Origin: JAOUEA01 sp040882605 | Lineage (GTDB): Bacteria; Actinomycetota; UBA4738; HRBIN12 | NCBI GenBank assembly: GCA_040882605.1 | Contig: JBBEAY010000002.1 | Location: 124,001 to 188,000 of the forward strand | DNA: 64,000 nt | Direction: 5' to 3' | Shown here: positions 8,219 through 16,602 of the stretch, piece after piece | Numbering within the stretch: the first letter of the stretch is position 1 | Layout of the letters: every line of letters starts with the position of its first letter | Translations under genes and position numbers: made by a program | The notes under the pieces: generated by a model | Told to the model about the DNA's origin: nothing | Seen by the model: only the letters and a program-made list of their open reading frames with translations | Databases searched by the model: none

Positions 8219-9094
8219 TCAGACTACCGAGTCGATGTCCGGAAGGTCTGCCAGCCACGGCGTGCGGGAGCCGTCGCGGTTCCACATGATCGGGAAGAAC
8301 GACTCGTCCATCGAGGGGTCGTCTCGGCGCCGGTAGCGCGAGTAGTTCACGTCGACGTTCGTCTCGTGGAAGCCCGCGTGCGCCGGAAGCATGTGCGACA
8401 CGAGTCCCATGCGCGCGACGGTCGAGCTGCGGTTCGGTTCCGAGCCGTGCCAGGTGGCGTTGTGGTGGAACGCGCCACCGCCCGCCTTCACGACCACGGG
8501 CACGATGTCGAGCTCGGCGCCGTCCGGTGCAGCTTCCCGGGCGCCAGCGAGCCAGTCGTCGGGCGCGTGGAACCCGGTGCGCGCCGGCGGCGAGACGCCC
8601 CAGTGGTTCGAGCCGCGCACGTACGCGATCGGACCGGCGTCGGCGGTGGTGTCGTGCAGCGTCATCCAGCAGGTCACCATCTCGGGTGGCACCAGGTAGT
8701 CGGCGTACGAGCCGTCCTGGTGGAAGCCGACCGCCTTCGCGCCGGGCGGCTTCCAGAGCACGTTGTCCTGCAGGATGCGCACACCGTCGTAGTCCATGAG
8801 CTGCGCAGCGAGACGGCCGATGCGCGCCGAGAGCACCTGCGCAGCGATCACCGTGTCGGCCTTCCAGGCGTTGCAGAGCTGGCGCGTGCGGTCCTCTGGG
8901 TCACGGCCCGGTTTCCAGTTCACTTCGTCGGGTGCGATACCTGTCTCATAGTCGCCCTCGAACAGACGCTCGTAGCGGCCCCGGAGCCGCTCGAGCGCGG
9001 GGTCAGAGATCAGGCCCGCCTCGATGACCAGGAACCCGTCGCGATGGAACGCCTGGACCTGGTCCGGCGTGAACGACTCGACGAGCTCGTTCAT
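8219..9094 (-). CDS. Phytanoyl-CoA dioxygenase (PhyH) family Fe(II)/2-oxoglutarate enzyme
   Basis: 291 aa. The PhyH double-stranded beta-helix motif is visible: FHQDGSY (His-x-Asp), a distal His in TWHGSEPNRS and a nearby Arg for 2-oxoglutarate. The N-terminus (DQVQAFHRDGFLVIEAGLI) is standard for the family. Members hydroxylate carbon next to a carbonyl, or N-methyl and related groups, using O2 and 2-oxoglutarate. The ATG overlaps the stop of the upstream DUF1989-GcvT gene (ATGA), so they form one transcript. In this locus it could activate a substrate for later demethylation; the substrate is not deducible. Its stop is only 6 bp from the convergent flavin reductase gene. Confidence 0.85.
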   Translation of the reverse strand: MNELVESFTPDQVQAFHRDGFLVIEAGLISDPALERLRGRYERLFEGDYETGIAPDEVNWKPGRDPEDRTRQLCNAWKADTVIAAQVLSARIGRLAAQLMDYDGVRILQDNVLWKPPGAKAVGFHQDGSYADYLVPPEMVTCWMTLHDTTADAGPIAYVRGSNHWGVSPPARTGFHAPDDWLAGAREAAPDGAELDIVPVVVKAGGGAFHHNATWHGSEPNRSSTVARMGLVSHMLPAHAGFHETNVDVNYSRYRRRDDPSMDESFFPIMWNRDGSRTPWLADLPDIDSVV

Positions 9095-11445
9095 CCGGAT
9101 GCCATTTGCGAGCGGGGGCGGGTCTTGTCCGGGTCGTAGAACGGGAAGCGCACGACTTCGGCGGCGATGCGCTTCTGCATGCCGTCGAGCTTGCCCACCT
9201 CGAGGACGGTGCCGAGGGCCGTGTGCGGCGTCGCGACCCGGGCGAGCGCGATGTTCTTCTTCAGCACCGGCGAACGCACGCCGCTGGTGACGACCCCGAC
9301 TTGCTGGCGCTCGATGTACACAGGATCACCGTGGCCGGCGGCCTCGTTGCCCTCGAGCTCGAGGCCGACGAGAGTGCGCTGAGGGTGCTTGCCTCGTTCT
9401 TCGAGCGCCGCCCGACCGACGAAGTCCTCGTCGCCGCGCAGGTCGACGGTGAAGCCGATGCCTGCCTCGAACGGGTCGATCTGGTCGTCGTACTCGTTGC
9501 CGACGGCGATCAGGCCTGCCTCGATGCGCAGCATGTCGAGGGCGTCGAGACCGAGCGAGGCGAGGCCGAGGTCGCGGCCGGCTTCCCAGACTGCATCCCA
9601 GACCGCGGCGCCGTCGCTCGGGTGGCAGAAGATCTCGTAGCCGAGCTCGCCCGTGTAGCCCGTGCGGGAGACGACGATCGGCGTGCCTTGGGCCTCATCG
9701 ATGCGACCGACGAGGAATCGGAACCACCCGAGTTCCTCGATCGAGGGTTGCGTGCCAGGCGTCCAGACGAACCGCTGCAGGATCTCGCGGCTGTTCGGTC
9801 CCTGTATCGCGATGTTGTGGAGCTCGTCGATCGATGGCTTCACGTGCACCTTGGTGAGGCCGAGCCTCTCCGCTTGCTGTTTGAGCCAGAGGCCCACGTG
9901 GTCGTCGCCGGCGACGAAGCGGAAGTTGTCCTGGCCGAGCCGGAACACGGTGCACTCGTCGATCATGCCGCCGTGGTCGTTGCAGATCGCCGTGTAGACG
10001 ACCTGCCCGGTCGACAGGCGACGCGCGTCACGCGTGATCACGGCCTGCGTGAGCGCCTCGGCGTCGGGGCCGAGCACCTCGAGCTTGCGCAGCGGCGACA
10101 GGTCCATGACCGCGGCCTGCTCGCGGCATACCCAATACTCGGCCACGGCGCCCTCGCCGTTGAACTGGCTCGGCAACCAGTAGCCGGAGTACTCGATCGT
10201 GTTGCGCGTGAGCGGTTCCCAGCTCGGCTGGAACGCGGTCTTCTTCGTGAGCACCGGCACGGCGTCGGGCGTCACGCGGTGCGCGATCGCGGTCGAGAAC
10301 GTGTGCTCGGGGCTGTATACGCGCACGTGCACGTCGGTCGGGTCCCACGCGTTCGCGGGGTCGACGTCGTCGGGGCAGGCCGACGACGCGCACACGAGAT
10401 CGGTCATCGCGCACATCAGCACGTAGTCGCCCGGACGCGACCACGGCTCGTCGCTCACGAGGATGTTGTCGGCACTGAAGCCGGTGTTGAAGAAGAGATT
10501 CAGTGCGGGCCAGCCGGCACGTGCGGCGATCGCGTACGTCTCGATCTGACCGTTGAAGTTGTCGGTGCAGTTCACGTGGCCGGGGTAGCCCAGATCGTCG
10601 TAGTACTTCGCGTTGCACGCGAGCGCGAACGTGTCGTGGCGCCCGACGGTGTCGCGCACGACCTCGACCAGCGGATCCATGTCAGCGTCGTAGAACTTGC
10701 CCGTAAGCCCCGGCATCGGGAACGCGTTGCGCATCAGCGTGCGCGTCACCGTGGAGTCGAGCCCGCGCTCGATGCCGTCGTCGAGCTTGTGCCGGTGGAA
10801 CGCGAGGAAGTCCGAGCACTGCCGTCCCTCGACATCGATCACCTGGATGTACTCGCCCTGTTTCACCTCGTACGACAGCGCCGTGGACTTGTCGATGCGG
10901 AAGTCGAGCCGCGGCTCGGCCAGCGGCGCCGGCAGCTCCATCTCCTCGTGGGTGCGCGCCACCGTGCGACGGACTTCGACCACGAGGTTCGAGGGCGGAG
11001 GAGCGCCGTCGATGACGCGCCCGGCGGGCGCGGCCACCACGACCACGACGTCTCGATCGGTCACGAACGATGTCGATGCGCCCGCCGCACCCCATCCGTC
11101 GAATAGGCGGGTGGCCATGGCGTTCGTCGGATCGAGTCCCCGGCCGGCGAGGTCGGTGACCACGTCAGTCGCCCCGGCGGCCGCCGACGCTACGAGCGCT
11201 CTCAGGACGGTGGCCGGCGCGTCGGCGGCCGCTCCGAGCGCGGCCCCGGCCGGAGCTCCGTCGGGGGCCAGGGCGGTGACCTCGGCGGGCTGGCCACCGT
11301 CGACATCGGTGATCGTGATGCGATCGTCGGGGCCGAGCGCCACCACCGTTGCGCCTCCGGGCCGCACCCAGTAGGTCTCGAGGAATGGGTCGACGGGCCG
11401 TAGCCCCCCGATCAGCAGCTTCGACGAGCTCGTCTCGATAGCCAT
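9091..11445 (-). CDS. DUF1989 - GcvT fusion protein (aminomethyltransferase-like)
   Basis: 784 aa starting at ATG 11445 (MAIETSSSK) with GGGAAG upstream; the open frame continues 5' only as a shadow. Residues about 180-385 match DUF1989, the urea-carboxylase-associated domain (EYIQVIDVEGRQCSDFLAF, NCTDNFNGQ, CSSACPDDVDPAN). Residues about 405-780 are a GcvT/aminomethyltransferase fold that binds tetrahydrofolate in relatives (GPNSREIL, SRTGYTGELGYEIF, RIEAGLIAVGNEYDD). The first 160 residues contain a line resembling the start of DUF1989 (GPDDRITITDVDGGQPAEV), perhaps a degenerate duplicate. The protein may demethylate or deaminate a nitrogen compound with transfer of one carbon to folate; the substrate is unknown. 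Confidence 0.82.
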   Translation of the reverse strand: MAIETSSSKLLIGGLRPVDPFLETYWVRPGGATVVALGPDDRITITDVDGGQPAEVTALAPDGAPAGAALGAAADAPATVLRALVASAAAGATDVVTDLAGRGLDPTNAMATRLFDGWGAAGASTSFVTDRDVVVVVAAPAGRVIDGAPPPSNLVVEVRRTVARTHEEMELPAPLAEPRLDFRIDKSTALSYEVKQGEYIQVIDVEGRQCSDFLAFHRHKLDDGIERGLDSTVTRTLMRNAFPMPGLTGKFYDADMDPLVEVVRDTVGRHDTFALACNAKYYDDLGYPGHVNCTDNFNGQIETYAIAARAGWPALNLFFNTGFSADNILVSDEPWSRPGDYVLMCAMTDLVCASSACPDDVDPANAWDPTDVHVRVYSPEHTFSTAIAHRVTPDAVPVLTKKTAFQPSWEPLTRNTIEYSGYWLPSQFNGEGAVAEYWVCREQAAVMDLSPLRKLEVLGPDAEALTQAVITRDARRLSTGQVVYTAICNDHGGMIDECTVFRLGQDNFRFVAGDDHVGLWLKQQAERLGLTKVHVKPSIDELHNIAIQGPNSREILQRFVWTPGTQPSIEELGWFRFLVGRIDEAQGTPIVVSRTGYTGELGYEIFCHPSDGAAVWDAVWEAGRDLGLASLGLDALDMLRIEAGLIAVGNEYDDQIDPFEAGIGFTVDLRGDEDFVGRAALEERGKHPQRTLVGLELEGNEAAGHGDPVYIERQQVGVVTSGVRSPVLKKNIALARVATPHTALGTVLEVGKLDGMQKRIAAEVVRFPFYDPDKTRPRSQMASG

Positions 11446-11495
11446 TTGCTGCTCGCTTCCCTTCGGCGGCCGAGCCGCGTCGGCCCGGCCTCGCC

Positions 11496-12896
11496 TTACG
11501 TCTTCGCGGGTTCCTTGGACTCTTCCTCGTCGGCCTGCGTCATCAGCTGCGTCGCCAGGTCGCGCTTGGCGGCGGCGTCGAGCTTCTTCACCTCGTTCTC
11601 GACGGCGCGGCGGTTGTAGGACTGGTTCCAGTAGTCGAGCGACTCGAAACCGAGTAGCACGGCCTTGCCGACGAACTGGCGCAAGACTTCGTTGGTCGGT
11701 CCCATGACCCAGCCGGCCTTCGCGTCGCGCAAGTAGCGCTCGAGTTCCATGTCGCGCTTGTAGCCCGACCCGCCGCACGCGTGGAGCATCTTGTCGACGA
11801 CGTGCGCCACGTTCTTCGCGGCCTCGAACTTGATCTGCCACGCCCAGTGCAGGAAGTTCCCGCGCGCGAGCTCACCGGGGCCTGGGTTCTTCGTGTTGTT
11901 CTCGGTGGCGCCGTCCATTGCCTGGGCGACCGAGAGAGAGAAGATCCGGCAGGCGTTGGTGTCCATCAGGGCTTCGCCGACGTAGTCCTGGATCGTGGGG
12001 TAGTCGGCGACGCGCAGGCCCACGTCGACGTGGCGCTTGCGCGTCGTGTGCCGCTTCGCGATGTCGATCGCGCCGAGGGCGAGGCCGTTCCAGACCGACG
12101 ACGATCCGATCAGGAACCACGGGTCGACCGACTCGTCGTTCGAGATGGCGCCGTCTCCTGTGGGCCCGACGAGCTGGGTGGCCGGCACCTCGATGCCATC
12201 GATCTCGATCGGCCCCGACTGGTTGCCGCGCAGACCGAGCGCATCCCACAGCGACGGCTGCGACTTCACGTGGTCGCCGTCGACCACGAAGACGGACAGG
12301 TCGTCGTAGCCGGTGAAGTCGGGGCTCGTCGTCTGCACCACGTAGAAGTCGGCGAATCCGCCCGAGGTGGTCCACGAGGCCTTCTTCCGCACCTTGTAGC
12401 CGCCGTTGGAGCGAGACGCGCCTGAGGAGATCGGGTACCAGAAGTGCGATCCGGTCTCAGGGTCGGAGTACGACAGGGTGCCGAGCTTGCCGCTGTTGAG
12501 CGGGCGGATGTACTTGTCGATCAGCTCGGGCGTTTGGCGCAGCATGATCGCGTTGACCGCGCCCATGTGCATCACGTAGCACATGGCGGTCGATGCGCAG
12601 CCGTAACGCGCGATCGTCTCGCAGACCATCGAGTACGCGACGTGGTTCTCGCCGAGCCCGCCGTACTCCTCGGGAACCGTGAGCGCCAAGAAGCCGTGCT
12701 CACCCAGGATCTCTAGGTTCCGCCTCGGGAATGTGAGCTCGTCGTCGAAACGCTTGGCGTTGGCCCGCAGCTCGGTCTCGCAGAGCTCGATGATCGTCGC
12801 GCGGAGCTCCTTCTGCCGGTCGGTGAAGACCCAGTCGGGATCCCATTCGTACCCCAGTCCCCAGAACGGCTCGGCGCCCCACATCTTCTCGGTCAT
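11496..12896 (-). CDS. Acyl-CoA dehydrogenase-family flavoprotein
   Basis: 466 aa, start after GAGGAGGACGG. The order is that of the family: an alpha-helical N-domain with FLALTVPEEYGGLG, the beta-domain (SYSDPETGSHFWYP, VFVVDGDHVK), and C-terminal helices ending LRDAKAGWVMGPTNEVLRQF. At the place where many members have the catalytic Glu in an EGT motif the sequence is MGPT, so this base is absent there. The protein may use another Glu, or catalyse a different FAD reaction such as a desulfinase- or monooxygenase-like one. The flavin reductase at 7.2-8.2 kb is a possible partner if it uses reduced flavin. It lies about 50 bp upstream of the DUF1989-GcvT gene in the same transcription unit. 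Confidence 0.82.
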   Translation of the reverse strand: MTEKMWGAEPFWGLGYEWDPDWVFTDRQKELRATIIELCETELRANAKRFDDELTFPRRNLEILGEHGFLALTVPEEYGGLGENHVAYSMVCETIARYGCASTAMCYVMHMGAVNAIMLRQTPELIDKYIRPLNSGKLGTLSYSDPETGSHFWYPISSGASRSNGGYKVRKKASWTTSGGFADFYVVQTTSPDFTGYDDLSVFVVDGDHVKSQPSLWDALGLRGNQSGPIEIDGIEVPATQLVGPTGDGAISNDESVDPWFLIGSSSVWNGLALGAIDIAKRHTTRKRHVDVGLRVADYPTIQDYVGEALMDTNACRIFSLSVAQAMDGATENNTKNPGPGELARGNFLHWAWQIKFEAAKNVAHVVDKMLHACGGSGYKRDMELERYLRDAKAGWVMGPTNEVLRQFVGKAVLLGFESLDYWNQSYNRRAVENEVKKLDAAAKRDLATQLMTQADEEESKEPAKT

Positions 12897-13026
12897 CCGT
12901 CCTCCTCACGCTTCGGGTGGTAAGGGGATGCTAGGCCCGATCCGTCGGACGGGCAACGCAAGCGGCCCCGGGAACACGAACGGGGCGGCGAACCGCCCCG
13001 TTCGGCACCGCGATGATCCTGGCCGG

Positions 13027-14532
13027 CTACGACTGAGTCGACTCCTCGCGCAAGAGTGCCATCTGCTCTTCGTTCGGCATGGTCGGCACGTCGGTGTCGC
13101 GGAAGGTGATCTTCGACTTGTCCTCGACCACCCGTCGGTAGAAGTACAGCAGGACGGCAGCGACGAGGACCCCAACGCCCAAGTACAAGGGCAGGCCGGA
13201 GAACTCGTAGAAGCCGAGGTAGGACGCGAGCTTCTGGTCCACGACCCCGTAGACCACCAGCATCAGGTTGAACGCTGCCAAGACCCAGGCGGCCGCTATG
13301 AGCACCGGCCCCACCTTGATCGGGCGAGGCCAGTCGGGCCGGTCCTTGCGGAGCAGGAGGAACCCAGTGAGCGCGAGTACGTGGCAGAACACGTAGCCGA
13401 TGTTGGAGATGTACAGGATGACGAAGTTGTTCGCGCCCAAGAGCAACAGCAGCGCGATGTTCACCACCATGTCCACGCTCATGCCGCGACCCGGCACATG
13501 GTGGCGGTTCAAGTGGTACAGCCACTTGACCGTCATGTCGTCGCGCGCGATACCGTAGAGCGCTCGGCCACCGTCGGCTGTCGCCGTGTTCATCGCCAGC
13601 ACGAGGCTCGCGATGAGGCAGATCACGGCGAACCCGCCGATCGCCGACCCAGCGATCTGTTCGAGAGCCCCGACGTAGAAGGCGCCGTAGTCACCCGTCG
13701 AGCCGACGGTCCCTCCGAGGCCCAGTGGCAGGAAGATGTAGACGAACAGCGAGAACGCCGCGGCGGCCTTGAGCGCCTTCGCGGTGTCCTTCTTCGTGTC
13801 GTGGTACTCCGGCGCGAAGGTCGCGCAGACCTCGATGCCGTAGGCCGACCAACACAGGATGAACAGCCACATGATCGCGACCGAGAGGTCGCTGAACCCG
13901 CTCGCGGGGTCACCCGCGTTGTGGACGAACTGAAGGTTGTCGCTAGAGAAGTCGCCCGTGATGTACGGCATGATGATGAAGATGGCGAGCGGAACCATCA
14001 GCAACCCGCCTGTGACGTAGCCCAACCACAGCGAAGGCTTGACGCCCAGCACGTTGAACAACCACACGGCGAGGATCACGATGGCCGCGATCAGCTGCGC
14101 GGGCCCGAAATCGGCGAACCCGAGGTTGAAGTACACCTTGCTCGCGGAATCGGGGAGCCACTGCGCGACGACCAGCGCGCCGACGATATTGCCGACGAAC
14201 GACAGCACCACGGACCATCCGATCCAGTACCCGAACGCGGCGATCGGTCCGAACAAGGAGAACCGGGAGCGCCAGCCCTCGTGCGCATACAGAGCGATGC
14301 CGCCCGGCTTGTCGGGGAACATCGCGGCGGTCTCGGAGTAGATGAAGTTCTGCAGCAGACCGACCGAGGCCGAGATGCCCCACAGCAGGACCGAACCCCA
14401 CGCCCCGACGGTAGCGAGCGTGAACCCCAACGTCCCCAGCAGGAAGGCCGGCTGGCAGAGCGCGATGACGAAACCGTCGTACCAGTGGAGCGACTTCAGG
14501 AGCTGGCGCTCCTCGATGGCTGCTTCAGCCAC
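13027..14532 (-). CDS. APC-family amino acid/amine permease
   Basis: 501 aa from GTG 14532 (VAEAAIEERQLLKSLHW) with GGGAGG 6-7 nt upstream; a longer open frame 5' lacks a ribosome site. About 12 hydrophobic segments are seen, with a TM1-like WYDGFVIALCQPAFLLGTLG and an SVGLLQNFIYSE region. It resembles amino acid-polyamine-organocation transporters. The Glu-rich C-terminal tail (MPNEEQMALLREESTQS) is cytoplasmic. Transcribed with the acyl-CoA-dehydrogenase-like, DUF1989-GcvT and PhyH genes, it probably imports the methylated amine or amino acid processed by the locus. A -10-like TATACC lies about 40-45 nt upstream of the GTG on the minus strand. Confidence 0.85.
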   Translation of the reverse strand: MAEAAIEERQLLKSLHWYDGFVIALCQPAFLLGTLGFTLATVGAWGSVLLWGISASVGLLQNFIYSETAAMFPDKPGGIALYAHEGWRSRFSLFGPIAAFGYWIGWSVVLSFVGNIVGALVVAQWLPDSASKVYFNLGFADFGPAQLIAAIVILAVWLFNVLGVKPSLWLGYVTGGLLMVPLAIFIIMPYITGDFSSDNLQFVHNAGDPASGFSDLSVAIMWLFILCWSAYGIEVCATFAPEYHDTKKDTAKALKAAAAFSLFVYIFLPLGLGGTVGSTGDYGAFYVGALEQIAGSAIGGFAVICLIASLVLAMNTATADGGRALYGIARDDMTVKWLYHLNRHHVPGRGMSVDMVVNIALLLLLGANNFVILYISNIGYVFCHVLALTGFLLLRKDRPDWPRPIKVGPVLIAAAWVLAAFNLMLVVYGVVDQKLASYLGFYEFSGLPLYLGVGVLVAAVLLYFYRRVVEDKSKITFRDTDVPTMPNEEQMALLREESTQS

Positions 14533-14637
14533 GTGACACCTCCCTCGAGTGGGCCCCCCTGGGCGCCAGCCGGGGTATAGCACGGTCCCCGCGGCAGTTC
14601 AATCCCGAACCTTCGCGTGGCCGCGCGGCGGCGCGGG

Positions 14638-14643
14638 TAGCAT
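14638..14643 (+). promoter_or_regulatory. Putative leaderless promoter -10 box (TAGCAT) before 14651
   Basis: TAGCAT lies 7 nt before the GTG at 14651 and no Shine-Dalgarno sequence is present. The spacing predicts transcription starting at the start codon, as for several other genes in this window. Confidence 0.5.
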
Positions 14644-14650
14644 CGGTCGC

Positions 14651-15010
14651 GTGCGAGGAGCGCCGATCACGGTTCGTTGCGACTGCGGGGAGTTCGAGCA
14701 CGTCCCTTACGGCAACACCTGGACGTGCCCCGAGTGCGCTCGCATCTGGAACACCACTCAGATCCCGGAGGAGGAATACTGGGGCATCATGCGCGAGATG
14801 CGCCGCTACCGACTCCAGGCGATCGCCATCTCCCTCGTCCTCGGGATCGCGTTCGCGTTGGTTCTTGCGTTGGTGGAGAACAAGACTCGGGTCTTCCCGA
14901 TGATCCTCGGTCTCATGGGGTTCTGGTTCCTCGTGTACATGCCTCGCTGGCGACAGAAGGTTCGCAGGCGGGCTCGGGATCTTCCCCGATGGCAATTGTC
15001 TCCGGAATGA
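14651..15010 (+). CDS. Small zinc-ribbon membrane protein, unknown function
   Basis: 119 aa from a probable leaderless GTG. Residues 8-31 form a zinc-ribbon-like motif (CDCGEFEHV ... TWTCPECARIW) with two Cys pairs. Two hydrophobic segments follow (AIAISLVLGIAFALVLALV and FPMILGLMGFWFLVYM), then a basic tail. It is therefore probably a two-helix membrane protein with a cytosolic zinc ribbon. Its stop overlaps the ATG of the universal-stress-like gene (ATGA), so both are co-translated. It is divergent from the APC permease gene. I do not know a function. Confidence 0.7.
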   Translation: MRGAPITVRCDCGEFEHVPYGNTWTCPECARIWNTTQIPEEEYWGIMREMRRYRLQAIAISLVLGIAFALVLALVENKTRVFPMILGLMGFWFLVYMPRWRQKVRRRARDLPRWQLSPE

Positions 15011-15492
15011 CCGAGGACGTGGGAACGGAGGTGCGCGCGCCCGGCGGGGTCAGGGCGGCGCGCTCTGCGATCCGCCCGATCGTTCTGGCCACGCTGGGGG
15101 TTCCGTTCGACGGGTCGGCAGAGGTCTTCGCGGTCGATGCCGCGGTCGAGAGCGGGGCGTTGCTCGTCGTCGTCAACGTGACGTCATTGGAACCGCTTCG
15201 GATGTCGCTGGTGTTCGGTTACGACTCACTGGAGGAGTTCACCCCGGAGGTTTCCGCGTCCACGAGGAGGCCGGCCGAGCTGGCGCGTTCTCTCGGTGTG
15301 CAGGTGGAGCGGATAAAGGTGCGGACGCCTCGCCCGTTACAGGCGTTGCTGGAGCTGACGGCGGAGCGTCGAGCGGGGTTGCTGGTGTTCGGGCCGGACC
15401 GAACCCGCTTGCGCGAGCGTGCCTACCGGCGCGCCGTGCGAAGGGTCCGCGAAGCCAGCCCGTGCCTCGTCTGGACGGCCGACCCGGCCTGA
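15007..15492 (+). CDS. Universal-stress-protein-like protein
   Basis: 161 aa from the ATG that overlaps the previous stop; an in-frame ATG at 14989 is an alternative. The alpha/beta pattern fits a UspA fold: IVLATLGVPFDGSAEVFAVD, LLVVVNVTS, and a C-terminal LLVFGPDR ... SPCLVWTA. The glycine-rich ATP loop of ATP-binding Usp proteins is not clear (GPDRTRLRERAYRRAV instead), so it may not bind ATP. It is coupled to the zinc-ribbon membrane protein and precedes the second mgs operon by 210 bp. Confidence 0.65.
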   Translation: MTEDVGTEVRAPGGVRAARSAIRPIVLATLGVPFDGSAEVFAVDAAVESGALLVVVNVTSLEPLRMSLVFGYDSLEEFTPEVSASTRRPAELARSLGVQVERIKVRTPRPLQALLELTAERRAGLLVFGPDRTRLRERAYRRAVRRVREASPCLVWTADPA

Positions 15493-15576
15493 GGCCCGTC
15501 GAGGTGCGATTGTGTCGTGTTGTGACGAACGCGCCTCCGATGTTGCACAGGAGTATGGCCTGGAGCGGTTCAGGGC

Positions 15577-15664
15577 ATGTGCACATCGCACATACGTCGG
15601 GGCGAGAATCCGGTCCCGCTTCATGCGCTCCTCGAAGGTCCGGCATGAGCCGGAGCGGTAGTCT
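15577..15664 (+). promoter_or_regulatory. Promoter/operator region of the second mgs-sox operon
   Basis: The 210-bp gap before mgsA copy 2 holds an inverted repeat ATGTGC-N5-GCACAT (15577-15593), a second inverted repeat TCCGGC-ATGA-GCCGGA (15639-15654) and a -10-like TAGTCT (15659-15664). The second repeat covers the expected -35 region, a common operator position. No regulator gene is nearby. The ATG at 15703 has a GGAAGG leader, so this transcript is not leaderless. Confidence 0.45.
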
Positions 15665-15702
15665 AGGCCTTCGTTGCCGACTGCTGGGAAGGCGGGCAGC
15701 CC

Positions 15703-16602
15703 ATGTGCGGCATCACCGGCATCTTCTACAAGCGGCGCGACGACGGACCGATCGGCCATGCGATGGTCGATATGTGCGACCACCTGTTCCGGCGCGGGCC
15801 CGACTCGGCGGGCGTCGCGCTCTACGGCCGGCCCGTCGACGGACTTGTGGTGCGTGTCGACCTCGATCGCCCCGATCTCGACGCCGCGGAGGGCGAGGTG
15901 GTCGCCGCTGCCGAACAGGCGACGACGCTGGCGGCGGCTTCGCGCAAGCACCGCTCCCTGCGCCTCGAGGTGGCCGACGACGCCGACGGCAAGCTCGCGG
16001 ACCTGATCGAGGAAGCGGTGCCCGGCGCGCGCGTTTTCTCGATCGGACGGGCGATGGAGATCGTGAAGGACCTCGGCGCAGCGTGCGATATAGACCAGCG
16101 CTACGAGCTCTCGGGCATGACCGGGACCCACGCGATCGGCCACACGCGTATGGCGACCGAGTCGATCGTCGACATCGCGCACTCCCATCCGTTCTGGGCG
16201 CGGCCGTTCCCCGACATCTCAGTCGTGCACAACGGACAGATCACGAACTACCACAAGCTGCGCCGACGCCTGGAGCAGAAGGGACACCGGTTCGCGACCG
16301 GTAACGACTCCGAGGTGATCGCGGTGTACATCGCCGACAAGCTTGAAGCGGGCCAGTCGCTCGACACCGCGCTGCGCGCATCGATCGACGACCTCGACGG
16401 CACGTTCGCCTATCTGATCTCCACCGCCGACGGCATCGGTCTCGCCCGGGATCAGTTCGCCACCAAGCCGCTGCTCTACGCCGAGGATGACGACATGGTG
16501 GTGTTGGCTTCTGAGGAGATCTCGATCCGCGCGCTCTTCGACGACCCGGGTCTCGTGCCGCGCGAGTTGCAGGCCAAGGAGGTTCGCTGGTGGCTGCGGT
16601 GA
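15703..16602 (+). CDS. mgsA: Class II glutamine amidotransferase subunit, MgsA/GlxB-like (copy 2)
   Basis: 299 aa. Cys2 in MCGITGIFYKR is the Ntn nucleophile; RRGPDSAG, GHTRMATES, HNGQITNYH and NDSEVIAVY follow. It is similar in length and layout to copy 1 but clearly diverged. It starts an operon reading into an MgsB/GlxC-like and an MgsC/GlxD-like subunit and then four sarcosine-oxidase-type subunits. That gene order matches methylamine N-methylglutamate pathway loci (mgsABC with mgdABCD), so this copy is the better candidate for N-methylglutamate synthase. The end overlaps the next GTG start by 13 bp. Confidence 0.88.
   Translation: MCGITGIFYKRRDDGPIGHAMVDMCDHLFRRGPDSAGVALYGRPVDGLVVRVDLDRPDLDAAEGEVVAAAEQATTLAAASRKHRSLRLEVADDADGKLADLIEEAVPGARVFSIGRAMEIVKDLGAACDIDQRYELSGMTGTHAIGHTRMATESIVDIAHSHPFWARPFPDISVVHNGQITNYHKLRRRLEQKGHRFATGNDSEVIAVYIADKLEAGQSLDTALRASIDDLDGTFAYLISTADGIGLARDQFATKPLLYAEDDDMVVLASEEISIRALFDDPGLVPRELQAKEVRWWLR

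Noticed and set aside
8210..8226. TAGTC-N7-GACTA as a terminator between the flavin reductase and PhyH genes
   Set aside because: Only a 5-bp stem, made of the two stop-codon regions; too weak to support.
9106..11106. Plus-strand open frame of 666 codons opposite the DUF1989-GcvT gene
   Set aside because: Long antisense frame caused by codon bias. The minus strand carries recognisable domains over the full length.
15493..15702. Glycine riboswitch or other metabolite riboswitch before the mgs2-sox operon
   Set aside because: I looked for a riboswitch because of the one-carbon context. The conserved glycine-aptamer core is not seen; only short inverted repeats are present.
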